Below are positions 1-9,918 of a stretch of DNA of 32,378 nucleotides, piece after piece (position 1 is the first letter of the stretch; every line of letters starts with the position of its first letter). The stretch spans positions 1,330,560-1,362,937 of the forward strand of contig BFEA01000186.1 in NCBI GenBank assembly GCA_003427395.1, written 5' to 3'. This DNA is from Chara braunii. Its lineage: Eukaryota > Streptophyta > Charophyceae > Charales > Characeae. The position numbers and the translations under genes are program-made. The notes under the pieces are model-generated. The model searched no databases. It was given only the letters and a program-made list of their open reading frames with translations, and was not told the origin of the DNA.

Positions 1-80
1 TTTTTTTTTCTTCTCTTCTTTTCTTCTTTATCCTCCTCCTCCCTCTGTCCTTCCTCCTCTTCATCTTCTACTTCTTCTTC
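1..80. repeat. Pyrimidine-rich low-complexity tract
   Basis: The first 80 bases are almost entirely T and C on the plus strand, mostly short TTC and CTC runs. No reading frame or element boundary is evident. Positions 81-394 that follow contain only decayed half-units resembling the downstream minisatellite (for example CACTTGGGGGTAAATCG near 230). Confidence 0.9.
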
Positions 81-394
81 AAGGAAGAGACAGAAAGTAG
101 CTCCTCCATTAGTGGTGTTTTCGTGATAGTCATTTTCTTCACTCCCTGGCAAATCGTCACTTTGGGCTACGACATTTCTGGCTTGAGGGAGGGATTTACT
201 CACTCTTACCTCGAGATTTGTCGCTCCCCTCACTTGGGGGTAAATCGTTACTTTGATCTTCACTCATGGAGGAACTTTGGTGATCCTAGCCTCCCATATT
301 GTCCATTTTTCCACCTTGTAATGATCTGATTCAATGTTGGATGCTTACATGAGTGTAATGCAGGTGTTTAAGCAAGTCTCAGTCACATACAGCT

Positions 395-3300
395 CTACCC
401 TCGCTTGGTGATATACCGGTTCCTTCCTAGTTGCTCCATAGCTCATATGTGTGTATGTTGTAAATTCATTTGTGCAAATTTAATATTTCTCTCATTTGGT
501 GATGTACCGGTTCTTTCCTGGTTGCTCCATAGCTCACATGTGTGTATGCTGCACTCTCACTTGTGCAAGTTCGGTCTTTCCTCACTTGGTGATGTGGCGG
601 TACTCTCCTAGTTGCTTCATAGCTCACATGTGTGTATGTTGCACTGTCACTTGTGCAAGTTCAGTCTTCATCTCACTTGGGGATAAACCGGTTTTTTGTT
701 AGTTGCTCCATAGTTCATATGTGTGTGTGTGTGTTGCAAGTTTCATTGTGCAAGTTCAGTCTTTCACTTGGTGATGTACCGATTCTTTCCTAGTTGCTTC
801 ATAGCTCATGTGTATGTGTGTTGTAGTCTCATTGGTGCAAGTTCAGTATTTTTCTCATGTGGTGATGTACCGGTTACTTCCTAGTTACTCCATAACTCAT
901 ATGTCTGTATGCTGCAAGTTTCATTGTACAAGTTCAGTCTTTCTCTTACATGGTGATGTACCGGTTCTTTCATAGTTGCTCCATAGCTCATGTGTGTATA
1001 TGTTGTAGATTCGTTTGTCCAAGTTTAGTTTTTTTCCCTCTTGGTGATGTACCGGTTCCTTCCTAGTTGCTCCAAAGCTCATGTGTGTGTATGTTGTACG
1101 TTCATTTGTCAAAGTTCAGTCTTTCTCTCACTTGGTGACGTGGCGGTGTTTTCCTCGATGCTCCATAACTCATATGTGTGTGTGTTGTAGTCTCATTGGT
1201 GCAAGTTCAGTCCTTCTCTTACTTGGTGATGTGCCAATTTCTTCCTAGTTGTTCCATAGCCCATATGTATGTGTGTTGTAGTCTCATTGGTGCAGGTCCA
1301 GTCTTTCTCTTACTTGGTGATGTACCGGTTCCTTCCTAGTTGCTCCATAGTTCACATATGTGTATGTTGCACTCTCACTTGTGCCAGTTCGGTATTTCTC
1401 TCACTTGGTGGTGTACCGGTTCCTTCCTAGTTGCTTCATAACTCATATGTGTGTATGTTTCACTCTCACTTGTGCAAGTTCAATCTCTCTCTCACTTTGT
1501 GATGTGTCGGTTTTTTCCTAGTTGCTTCATAACTCATATGCGTGTGTATTGCAAGTTTCATTGTGCAAGTTCAGTCTTTCTTTCACTTGGTGATGTAACG
1601 GTTCTTTCCTAGTTGCTTTATAGCTCATATGTATGGGTGTCGTAGATTCATTTGTCCAAGTTCAGTATTTCTCTCACTTGGTGATGCAGCGGTGCTCTCC
1701 TACTTGCTTCATAGCTCACATGTGTGTATGTTGTACACTCTTTTGTCCAAGTTCAATCTTCATCTCACTTGGTGATGTACCGGTTCTTTCCTAGTTGCTA
1801 CATAGCTCATATGTGTGTGTGTTGCAAGTTTCATTGTGCAAGTTCAATTTTTTTCTCACTTTGTAGTGTACCGTTTTTTTCCTGGTTACTCCATAGCTCA
1901 TGTGTGTGTGTATCGTCGTTTCATTGATGCAAATTCAATTTTTTCCCCACTTTGTGATGTACCGGTTCCTTCCTAGTTGCTCCATAACTCATATGTGTGT
2001 GTGTTGCTAGTCTCATTGGTGCAAGTTCAGTCTTTCTCCCACTTGGTGATGTATCGGTTCCTTCCTGGTTGCTCCACAACTAATGCGAGTGTACTATGTT
2101 GTAGGTCCATTTGTCCAAGTTCAGTCTTTCTCTCACTTGGTGATGTGGCGGTGCTTTCCTAGTTGCCCCATAGCTCATGTGTGTCTGTGTTGTAGTCTCA
2201 TTCGTGCAAATTCAGTCTTTCTCCCATTTGGTGATGTACCACTTCCTTCCTAGCTGCTCCATAACTCGTGTAAGTATATGTTGTAGGTTCATTTATCCAA
2301 GTTCAGTTTTTCTCTCACTTGGTGATGTTGCGGTGCTTTCCTAGTTGCTTCATACTTCATGTGTGTTGTAGCCTCATTTGTGCAAGTTCAGTCTTTCTCT
2401 CACTTGGCGATGTGCATGTTTTTTTCCTAGTTGCCTGATAGCTCATATGTGTGTGTGTTGCAAGTTTCATCGCAAGTTCAGTCTTTCTCTCAGTTGATGA
2501 TGTACGGTTTTTTTCCTAGTTGCTCCATATCTCATATGTGTATATGTTGTAGATTCACTTGTGCAAGTTCATTTTTTTTCTCACTGGTTGATGTACCTGT
2601 TCCTTCCTAGTTGCTTCATAGCTCACATGTGTGTATACTGTAGATTCACTTGTGCAAGTTCAGGCCTTCTCTCACTTGGTGATGTAATGTTTTTTTCCTA
2701 GTTGCTTCATAGCTCACATGTGTGTATATTGCACTCTCGCTTGTGCAAGTTCAGTATTTCCTCACTTGGTGATGTACCGGTTCCTTCCTAGTTGCTCCAT
2801 AAGTCACATATGTGTATGTTGTAGATTCACTTGTGCAAGTTCAGTTTTTTTCTCACTTGGTGATGTACCGGTTCTTTCCTAGTTGCTCTATAGCTCACAT
2901 GTGTGAATTCTAGACTCTTACTTGTCCAAGTTTAGTCCTTCTTTCACTTGGTGATGTACCAGTTCTTTCCTTGTTGCTCCATAGTTCACATATATGTATG
3001 TTGTAGATTCACTTGTGCAAGTTTCTCACTTGGTGATGTACCGGTTCTTTCGTAGTTGCTACGTAGCTCACATGTGTGTATATTGCACTCTCACTTGTAA
3101 AGTTCAGTTCTTCTCTCACTTTGTGATGTACCGTTTTTTTCGTAGTTGCTTCATAGCTCACATATGTGTATGTTGCACTCTCACTTGTGAAGTTCAGTCC
3201 TTCTCCACTTGGTGATGTGCCGGTTCTTCCTAATTGCTTTCATGGCTTCNAACATGTGTATGTTGCAGCCACACTTCTGCTATTCAGTCCTTCTCTCACT

Positions 3301-4245
3301 TGGTGATGTGTCGGATCCTCCTAGTTGCTTCAATAATTTCCAATATGTGTATGTTATAATCTAGCCTGTGAAGTTCAGTCTTTTCTCCACTTGGCGATAT
3401 GCCGGTTCTTCCTAGTTGCTTCCATGACTTCCCANGTGTGCATGATGTAGTCACACTTGTGAAGTTTAGTCCTTCTCTCACTTGGTGAGGTACCAATTCC
3501 TTCCTAGTTGCTTCATAGCCCACATGTGTGTATGCGGTAGTCGAATTGTGAAGTTCAATNTTTTCTTCACTTCGTGATGTGTCGGTTCTTTCTAGTTGCT
3601 TCCACGGCTTCCCACATGTGTATGTTGTCGTCATACTTGTGTTGTTCAGTCTCTTCTCCACTTGGTGATGTGTCAGTTCTTCCTACTTGCTTCCGTCGTT
3701 TCCCACATGTGTATGTTGTTGTCACACTTGTGTTGTTGAAGTCCTTCTCTCACTTTGTGATGTGCCAATTTTTCTTTGTTGTTCCCATAGCTTCAGACAT
3801 ATATATGTTGTAGTCTAACTTGTGAAGTTCAGTCTTTTCTCCACTTGGTGATGTGTCGGTTCTTCCTAGTTGCTTCCATAATTTCCCACATGTGTATCTT
3901 GTAGTCTGGCCTGTGAAGTTCTGTCTTTTCTCCACTTCGTGATGTACCGGTTCCTTCCAAGTTGCTCCATAGCTCACATGTGTGTTTGTTGTACCCTCAC
4001 TTGTGCTAATTCAGTCTTTCATCCATTTGGTGATGTGTCGTTTCAACCCTTTTGTTCCCATGACTCTATGTGCATGTGTAGGATAATCACACTTGTGTTG
4101 ATTCAGTCTTCCCCTCGCTCGGTGATGAACCGGTTCAAATCTTGNTGCCTCCATAGTTCTATTTGCGTGCGTAAGTCAGTTACACTTATGCTGATTCAAT
4201 TTTTTTTCTCACTTGATGATGTACCGGTTCAGATCTTGAACCGGG
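395..4245. repeat. Long minisatellite, ~90-92 bp units, about 42 copies
   Basis: A recognisable unit recurs head to tail. It contains CACTTGGTGATGTACCGGTT, then a stretch like CCTAGTTGCTCCATAGCTC, an ACATGTGTGTATGTTG block and CTTGTGCAAGTTCAGTC. Successive GGTGATGT cores fall near 497, 585, 677, 769, 862, 952, 1043 and 1132, giving a period of about 90-92 bp. Copies differ by many point changes and small indels. From about 3200 the unit changes to a subfamily with GCTTCCATGGCTTCCCACA and CTTGTGAAGTTCAGTC. The last two or three copies (4020-4245) are a third, more diverged type. The period is not a stable multiple of three, so short open frames through it are not genes. Function is unknown; it could be a subtelomeric, pericentromeric or simply expanded intergenic satellite. 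Confidence 0.95.
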
Positions 4246-4279
4246 GGTGGTAGGCCGAGTAAAGATAAGGGTTGATTAG

Positions 4280-4282
<3 letters not shown>

Positions 4283-4336
<54 letters not shown>
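4283..4336. repeat. (TC)27 microsatellite
   Basis: An uninterrupted TC dinucleotide run of 54 bases lies about 40 bp beyond the last minisatellite copy. Its purity suggests recent expansion compared with the eroded repeats around it. Confidence 0.97.
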
Positions 4337-4339
<3 letters not shown>

Positions 4340-4341
<2 letters not shown>

Positions 4342-5750
4342 CTCTATTGCGCTCTTTGATCCGCCTTCCTCTACCTCTCCTGTAATCTAAGTCTAATTTT
4401 TTTTTCTCTTCCGACTCGGCATGCAACTAACCTTTCTCTCTCACTTGTTACATTGTCAAGGGACGAACGGTGAAAGCAAGTTGACCTCACTTGGTGGAGA
4501 AAGAAGGCAAAGGAAGGATTGTCGGTCCCTTGTGCTGCCAAGGAGGAAAGGAGGGGAACACTTGAGAACGGTAAACAAAAAATGTTGTGAGATCAGAAGC
4601 AGGCTAGTNCGAAGAGGATTNAAGGAAGAGATTGTTGTTTGAGAAGAGAGGTCGGTTNACTCAACTAGAACTCGGACTGCATGACTAAGAAAAGAGGGTG
4701 GAATGGTTGATGATAGTAAAAGGAATGGGAAGGAAGTCAAGGGCAAAAAAAGAAAGCTTAGGCATGTGGGAAGGACTATGTGTTGACACCAAGTGGGGGA
4801 TTGTATCAGGCTTTGCTTTGTGCTGGCCGTGCAGGTGAGTAGCATTGGGGTGACTTGAGCGGGATGTGGGTCATGGATGTGTCAGCAAAGGAAGAGGAAT
4901 GGATGAGAAAANGTTTATGGGACCCTAGCATAAACTCTACCTGTGAATGAGGCCTTGGTGTATGAAGTTTTGAGTGTGGACTGAAAGATGAATGCGGTNT
5001 TGAGTGGTTAAAATGTGAGAAAGCTCATTGTATGTGTATGAAAGCCCCGAAACGACTAAGGGGCAGGCACCAATGGCAATGGATAAAAGGTGTGGAACAT
5101 GAAAATGTGTAGGGACGAAGGGGGAGAACGGCACCGCCGCACCCCGAGGATGCCACAGGACTGTTGCATTAAGGAAATGGTGCGTGGCCTAAGGATGACG
5201 CTTAGCCTATGCACAAAGGAAGATAATTTTCAAAGAGCCCTTGGACTGCTTGAGTATTGGAGGGAGCAATTGTTTGCAAACACGAACAAGAATCGAAAAA
5301 AAATAGGCTTGCGAAAAGATCGGTGAGACTACCATTCGNTGTGAGGTTTGAGCTACCTCCCCAATGTCAAAGCGTTCTCGCTTGATAGCCCACCCCCATC
5401 CCTCTCAAAGCACTAGGTGGGGTTGACCCCGTAACGAATGGCCCGTGCCCTTAGCATGAGCGTGGGGGGGCNGAACCAACTGGGACCCGCAGTGGGGTCG
5501 ACACAGGCTCGAAAGTCTAACGGGGCTTGGCCCTACACCGGTCTCATCCTAAGTTTTCCCCAGGATGGTCAGATCTGCTAAAGACAGTCGCAGGCCAATG
5601 ACTTACCCATCAGGAGTAGAAACGGCCGAGAGGTCGGATACTCACATGCGGGTCGTGTGTTAACAAAGGGAGTGGCCACGTTTTATCTCTTTGTGTACGT
5701 AGCAAAAAAAACGGTGTACAGCCCCATGTCCCAACGGAAGATTCATTGCA
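4340..5750. other. Gene-free stretch, nothing recognised
   Basis: Open frames here are short, mostly begin at non-ATG codons and match no family I recognise. The stretch 5340-5700 is GC-richer with several G or C runs. I checked it for tRNA A and B boxes and for rRNA-like sequence and saw nothing convincing. Confidence 0.6.
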
Positions 5751-5754
5751 AAAT

Positions 5755-6065
5755 TGGTACTCCTATCGATAAAAGTAGCGTGAGGGAGTGACCGCNGGCT
5801 TAGAGACTTGCCTGTTGGCTGGTGCACTGCGCACACTACCGATAAAAGTAGTACGAGGGAGCAGTCGAGAGTGGAGGCTTACCTGTGAAACCATGCGCTG
5901 CGTACCACGATGGTGGAAGAAGCATGGAGGAAGCTTATCTGAAGAACTGTAAATTGCGCATCTTATCGTCGAAGGTAGCAAGGAAGGATGAGCCGCGAGG
6001 GTGAAGGTGTGCCTAACAATCGTGCGTTACACATCTTGTCATTGGGAGTAGCGTGAGGAGAGGCG
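5755..6065. repeat. Degenerate tandem repeat, ~50-77 bp units
   Basis: A motif like TATCGATAAAAGTAGCGTGAGG recurs in decayed form near 5766, 5838, 5911, 5962 and 6038. It is preceded in several copies by CTTRCCTGTTG and a GCGCTGCGCAC-like block. Unit spacing varies from about 50 to 77 bp. The array is strongly diverged. A further related copy lies near 6945-7060. Confidence 0.65.
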
Positions 6066-6069
6066 GGCA

Positions 6070-6940
6070 ACGAAAGAGGAGAAGGCGAAGTGAGGGGAAT
6101 GGATCTGACACAGATCTGCACCAGAAACGGTCGAGGAGAACGGACATAGAAGGATAGAAAAAAAGGTTTTTCCTACAATACTGAATNGAATCGGGGGAGG
6201 AAAAAGGTAAGTAGGAGTTTCAGAGAAAGGCGAACTCAATGGAAGTATTAGTTTGGTTGTTGAGGGAGTATTTGGGAAGCTCGAATAGAAAACGGGTGTG
6301 CGGAGGAGCCGAGTGAANACAAGGGAGCGAAGAATGGGATTGAAAAGTCCCCACCTCGCTCGATTTTCAAAAGATTTGAGCGAGATAAGAACCTACTTCG
6401 TGGTTTGGGGAGGCTGCGAACAAGGTGGCCNCGGCGGATCTTCGATTCAGCGGCCCAATTAATCACTGCGAGCGACGGAGACTGCCCGACCATTCCGGGA
6501 GTTTTTCTTTTNTTTTTTATTGGCATTGTATCTTCCAAAGTCTGGTGGAAGATTCATTCCTATGCTTTTTTTTCTTTTGTATATATACAGAGCCAGATTA
6601 TGTACGTGGATGTTATCCCCATCGCCGTGATCATAGTCAAATCCTCTGCCATATTCTCTCTCAGTGACGATCACGGTCAATACTGCCGATGTGGCCATCG
6701 TTTTTTTTNGTCATCCCGACAACCTCCATTACTGTGATCCGCATCCANCTCGTGGTTGCCCAATGAGCTCGAAGGTTTTGCCTACCTCGTACCTTGCATT
6801 CGATTGCGCTTTTAGTCTCTGAACTGCCTATTTAGAGTTATTGTCTGCTTTCCAACTTCGATTGAACATGGTCGTAGTACGACCGGGTTCATTCTTGTGT
6901 TAGAAGNAGTTGTGGGAAGGAAGGGATAAAAAGAAGGATA
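6070..6940. other. Gene-free stretch between copies of a degenerate repeat
   Basis: No protein family, RNA gene or mobile-element terminus is visible. It separates the 5755-6065 array from a related copy at about 6945-7060, so it may be an insertion into the array, but I could not identify termini or a target duplication. Confidence 0.4.
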
Positions 6941-6944
6941 GAGA

Positions 6945-7060
6945 CTCACCTGTTGACCGGAGCATTGCCTGTCCTATCGGTGGAAGTGGTGTAAGGTTCG
7001 TCACAGGGTTGAGAGAGAGAGAAGCAAGGCAGGGTCCGTCTGTACCTTGTCATTAAGAAT
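6945..7060. repeat. Outlying copy of the 5755-6065 repeat family
   Basis: The segment contains ACTCACCTGTTGACCGGAGC, then CTATCGGTGGAAGTGGTG and a later CTTGTCATTAAGAATGG. In order and wording these follow the GCCTGTTGGCTGGTGC, TACCGATAAAAGTAGT and CTTGTCATTGGGAGTAG blocks of the array at 5755-6065. Confidence 0.5.
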
Positions 7061-7205
7061 GGTCTCCGGATGGGGTTCTTACGTACAGAACAAGGGGACT
7101 GTGTTTCAGCCACAATATCTGTTAAACTAAAGAATCTGCTAAGCTACGAAGTTTTGCAAAGCCACACCCTCGTGGAGCCACACACCACAACCCATGCTGT
7201 TTTTG

Positions 7206-7331
7206 TTGTGCAACGACAATGCATGAACGAGTATTGCAGAGCTTTTATTGTGCAGCGACAATGCACGAATGAGTATTGCAAAACCTTTGTTGTACAACGA
7301 CAGCGCACGAAAGAGTACTGCAGAGCCTTTG
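7206..7331. repeat. Three tandem 42-bp units within a short open frame
   Basis: Three 42-bp units start at 7206, 7248 and 7290. Each encodes, in one frame, a 14-residue block of the pattern VVQRQCxNEYCRAF. The surrounding frame runs from an ATG at 7070 to a TAG at 7346-7348 (92 codons). Differences between copies include six synonymous third-position changes and a similar number of amino-acid changes, which does not decide whether it is translated. No family is recognised. I treat it as a repeat rather than a gene. Confidence 0.75.
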
Positions 7332-7349
7332 CTGAAGCAGCGACATAGT

Positions 7350-8389
7350 GCACTATATTTCATGTTAGGGACTAATGTGGTTCTCTATTACTGCACACGG
7401 ATGTTAAGTACACCGTGTCTTGTTATAGCTTGTTGAATCTGGCATTGTGCGCGGCTGNTGAACATCGTTTGTGTCGTTGTGTTCAACCATGGTTTGTCGA
7501 TGACGTTGCTCTTTGTAGTATGAGTCGAGATCGCCGAGTTTNGCCTCTGCATCGTTGCGCCCTTGTCGATAGGTGCAATTGCGGTTGCTGCTTCTAACNT
7601 TTGCATATTGTTGCAGTGGTCAGTTGTTGCTTGCGCCTGCTGTACCCACAACTTCAACTGCGTTTCGTCGTGCTTTGNCTACATCTCGCGTAGAGCACAA
7701 AGGTGTGCTCAGATTGAATGCAATCCTTTTTAGAGCATGAGGTAGTGTTTTGATCAAAGGGAAGGGTAACACTGACCAAGGGAAAGGTTGAGCTCGACAG
7801 AGGATTCGATGCAACAGATTGGGGGATTATCATAGCACTAACTACGCTGTTGTGTGGTGACGATTCGATGCAACAGATTGTGCGACCCTCAGGCGATCAA
7901 AGGTATCAAGGCCCTCTCACGTGAGTCTGAGTGCACCTCTCCTAGATATGAGAGATTGAATCCTTCTTCTTCTGTCTTTCTTATTCTAAATCTAGTTTGT
8001 TGGTTCTAAGAGGAAGGCGACAGGCGGGATTGCAACCCGTAATATGTGCCAAGACCTTTGTGGGAGGTTGCCCCACCGATTGCGGGAGCTCTGCCGGAAC
8101 CTAGGCAAGGTTCTGGAGGCAGGGAACTGAGTGATAACCATCAAATCCTTCTATAAACCNAGTTAACACCCTTATATGTACATCTTGCTATAGTTTGACT
8201 GAGTATACTGCATGCATCCCTATTTGATTTTACGTTTGACTTCATGATATGAATCAGAGTAAGTAAAACAATACATGCGCAATTTCAGTTTTACTTTTGT
8301 TTNTTGCCTGAAGTCAGATTGTAAAAGGGTATTGCATCAGGGGAAGGCGNGATGAAGGTGGTTATGCTTGTGATTGATTGGGTCAACCA
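7350..8389. other. Gene-free stretch with one 19-bp direct repeat
   Basis: No gene recognised. The only structure seen is a perfect direct repeat, GATTCGATGCAACAGATTG, at 7803-7821 and 7862-7880. The copies start 59 bp apart. Confidence 0.6.
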
Positions 8390-9135
8390 AAGGTTGGGCA
8401 TTGTACTAAGTTGGACGACCCATTGCTATGTTTATTTTGACTGTCTGGAGGACCAGACAATTGTTCCTAAGTTAGATGGTCTGGTTGCTCGGACTTGCGA
8501 GAGATGCATGTGCTGGCTTTTTAGGGACCAAGCAAGTGTTTCATAAGTTTGGATGACTTGGTCGCTTTGGTTTATTTTGGGGTTTCTNATGTTNCTTCTG
8601 TTTGTGAAAGTGAGAGTTTGAANAATTGTTTCATAAATTTGAATGAATATAACTCTTTCTTGTTTATTTTGAGGGAGGATTGGGCGAAATACTAGACAAT
8701 TATTCCTAAGTTGGATAGTTTGGTCTGGAGTCACGCATATGTTGGAACCAAAGGATAATTTTTATCAACACTTTANTACTATTTTACTTATGAACAGGCT
8801 GGTTAGATAGTTGTTCCTAGGTTAGATAGTCTGACTATAGCTTATCACAAACTGAAGAGAATATTAATTAAGAACTTGAATACACTGATGGTGAGAAGGG
8901 GCATGTTCAACTTTGTTTCTAAGTTGAACGGCTCAGTCATATGTTACCTTAAAAGACTAATTGCAGAAAGATATATATAACTTGGTTATTTGAAACAGTT
9001 CAGGGCNACCAGGCATTGTACTAAGTTGGACGACCTAGTCACCTGCCCAAAGAAGAGAAAAGTTGTGGTGTCCCGCGTTTATGTATATTCAATGGCTAAG
9101 CTAGTTAATTGTTTTTAAGTTGGATGGTCTAGCTT
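8390..9135. repeat. Degenerate tandem array, nine units of ~65-115 bp
   Basis: A core resembling TTGTTCCTAAGTTGGATGGT followed by CTGGTCGC recurs near 8400, 8463, 8540, 8628, 8700, 8813, 8915, 9012 and 9110. Several copies are followed by TTTATTTTGA-like sequence. Spacing drifts from about 63 to 113 bp. The copies are strongly eroded, so this is an old array with no coding potential. Confidence 0.75.
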
Positions 9136-9434
9136 TACGCCCTATGTAAGATGGGGATAAAGGATAAATCATTGAAAGACTATGAACTATTATTGTTGAC
9201 AGGGTTTAACTTGTGGTTGGTAAGAATACTTACCATTGTGGTTTGAACTTGCAAGTGGCTGAGTGAGAACTTTGCTTAGTCTGAGTTTCAGTTTGACAGG
9301 CAGTTGCTTTAGTTGCTCGCCTNGTGCTAGACATATAGGAGTTAGTTGAATTTCTGTATTTTTTAAGTTAATTTTGTTATCTTAGGTCAATTTTCGTATT
9401 TTATGGGATCATCTTTTATGCTTGGCTTTGTACA

Positions 9435-9860
9435 GATATTGACAAGGTACTTCTCCTAGAGGAAGTGATGCCGAAATTTTTACAAAACCAATGAGTTAGT
9501 TAAATCTAGTTTCCAAAGTTTAACTTTTTATTAAAATTTTATATTTGGCTTAGTCAAAATTTGAAAAGTTTTTTTTTTTAGGGGAATTACTTCTCGAATT
9601 TTTGCTAATTTAGGGAGTTAGATAAAAATTTAATTTTGGAAGGTCAAGATTATTTAAGATTTTGTGCTTAACTTTGTATAAATTTTAGAAAGCTACTTTT
9701 CCTACAGGAAGCACTACTGAAATTTCTACAAATCTAAGGAGTTAGTTAAATTTTATCTTAGCAGGAACTTAAAACTTATTGTTGAGTTTTTATCTGACTT
9801 AGTATAAATGAGGGAGTCTCACTGCGATTATAAGAAGTGATTGTCTCGTATTGTATACCC
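9435..9860. repeat. AT-rich degenerate tandem repeat, three ~115-135 bp units
   Basis: Three units share the order TACTTCTCCTAGAGGAAGTG, GAAATTTTTACAAA, GGAGTTAGTTAAAT, then a TTGGCTTAGTCAAAATTT-like block. The TACTT blocks begin near 9449, 9586 and 9693. The second copy lacks part of the first block. Confidence 0.7.
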
Positions 9861-9861
9861 T

Positions 9862-9863
<2 letters not shown>

Positions 9864-9894
<31 letters not shown>

Positions 9895-9918
9895 TCACAA
9901 ACAGATATATATATATAT
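9864..9918. repeat. (TA)n microsatellite, interrupted
   Basis: A pure TA run covers 9864-9892 and a second covers 9904-9918, separated by CGTCACAAACAG. Confidence 0.97.

Noticed and set aside
123-4253. Series of 60-100 codon frames across the first 4.2 kb with recurring MYRFFPSC and AHMCVCC blocks
   Set aside because: They are translations of the minisatellite. The period is not a multiple of three, frames end within one to three units, and many begin at non-ATG codons.
5340-5700. Possible tRNA, rRNA fragment or SINE in a GC-rich segment
   Set aside because: I looked for A and B boxes, a cloverleaf and conserved rRNA wording and found none that hold together.
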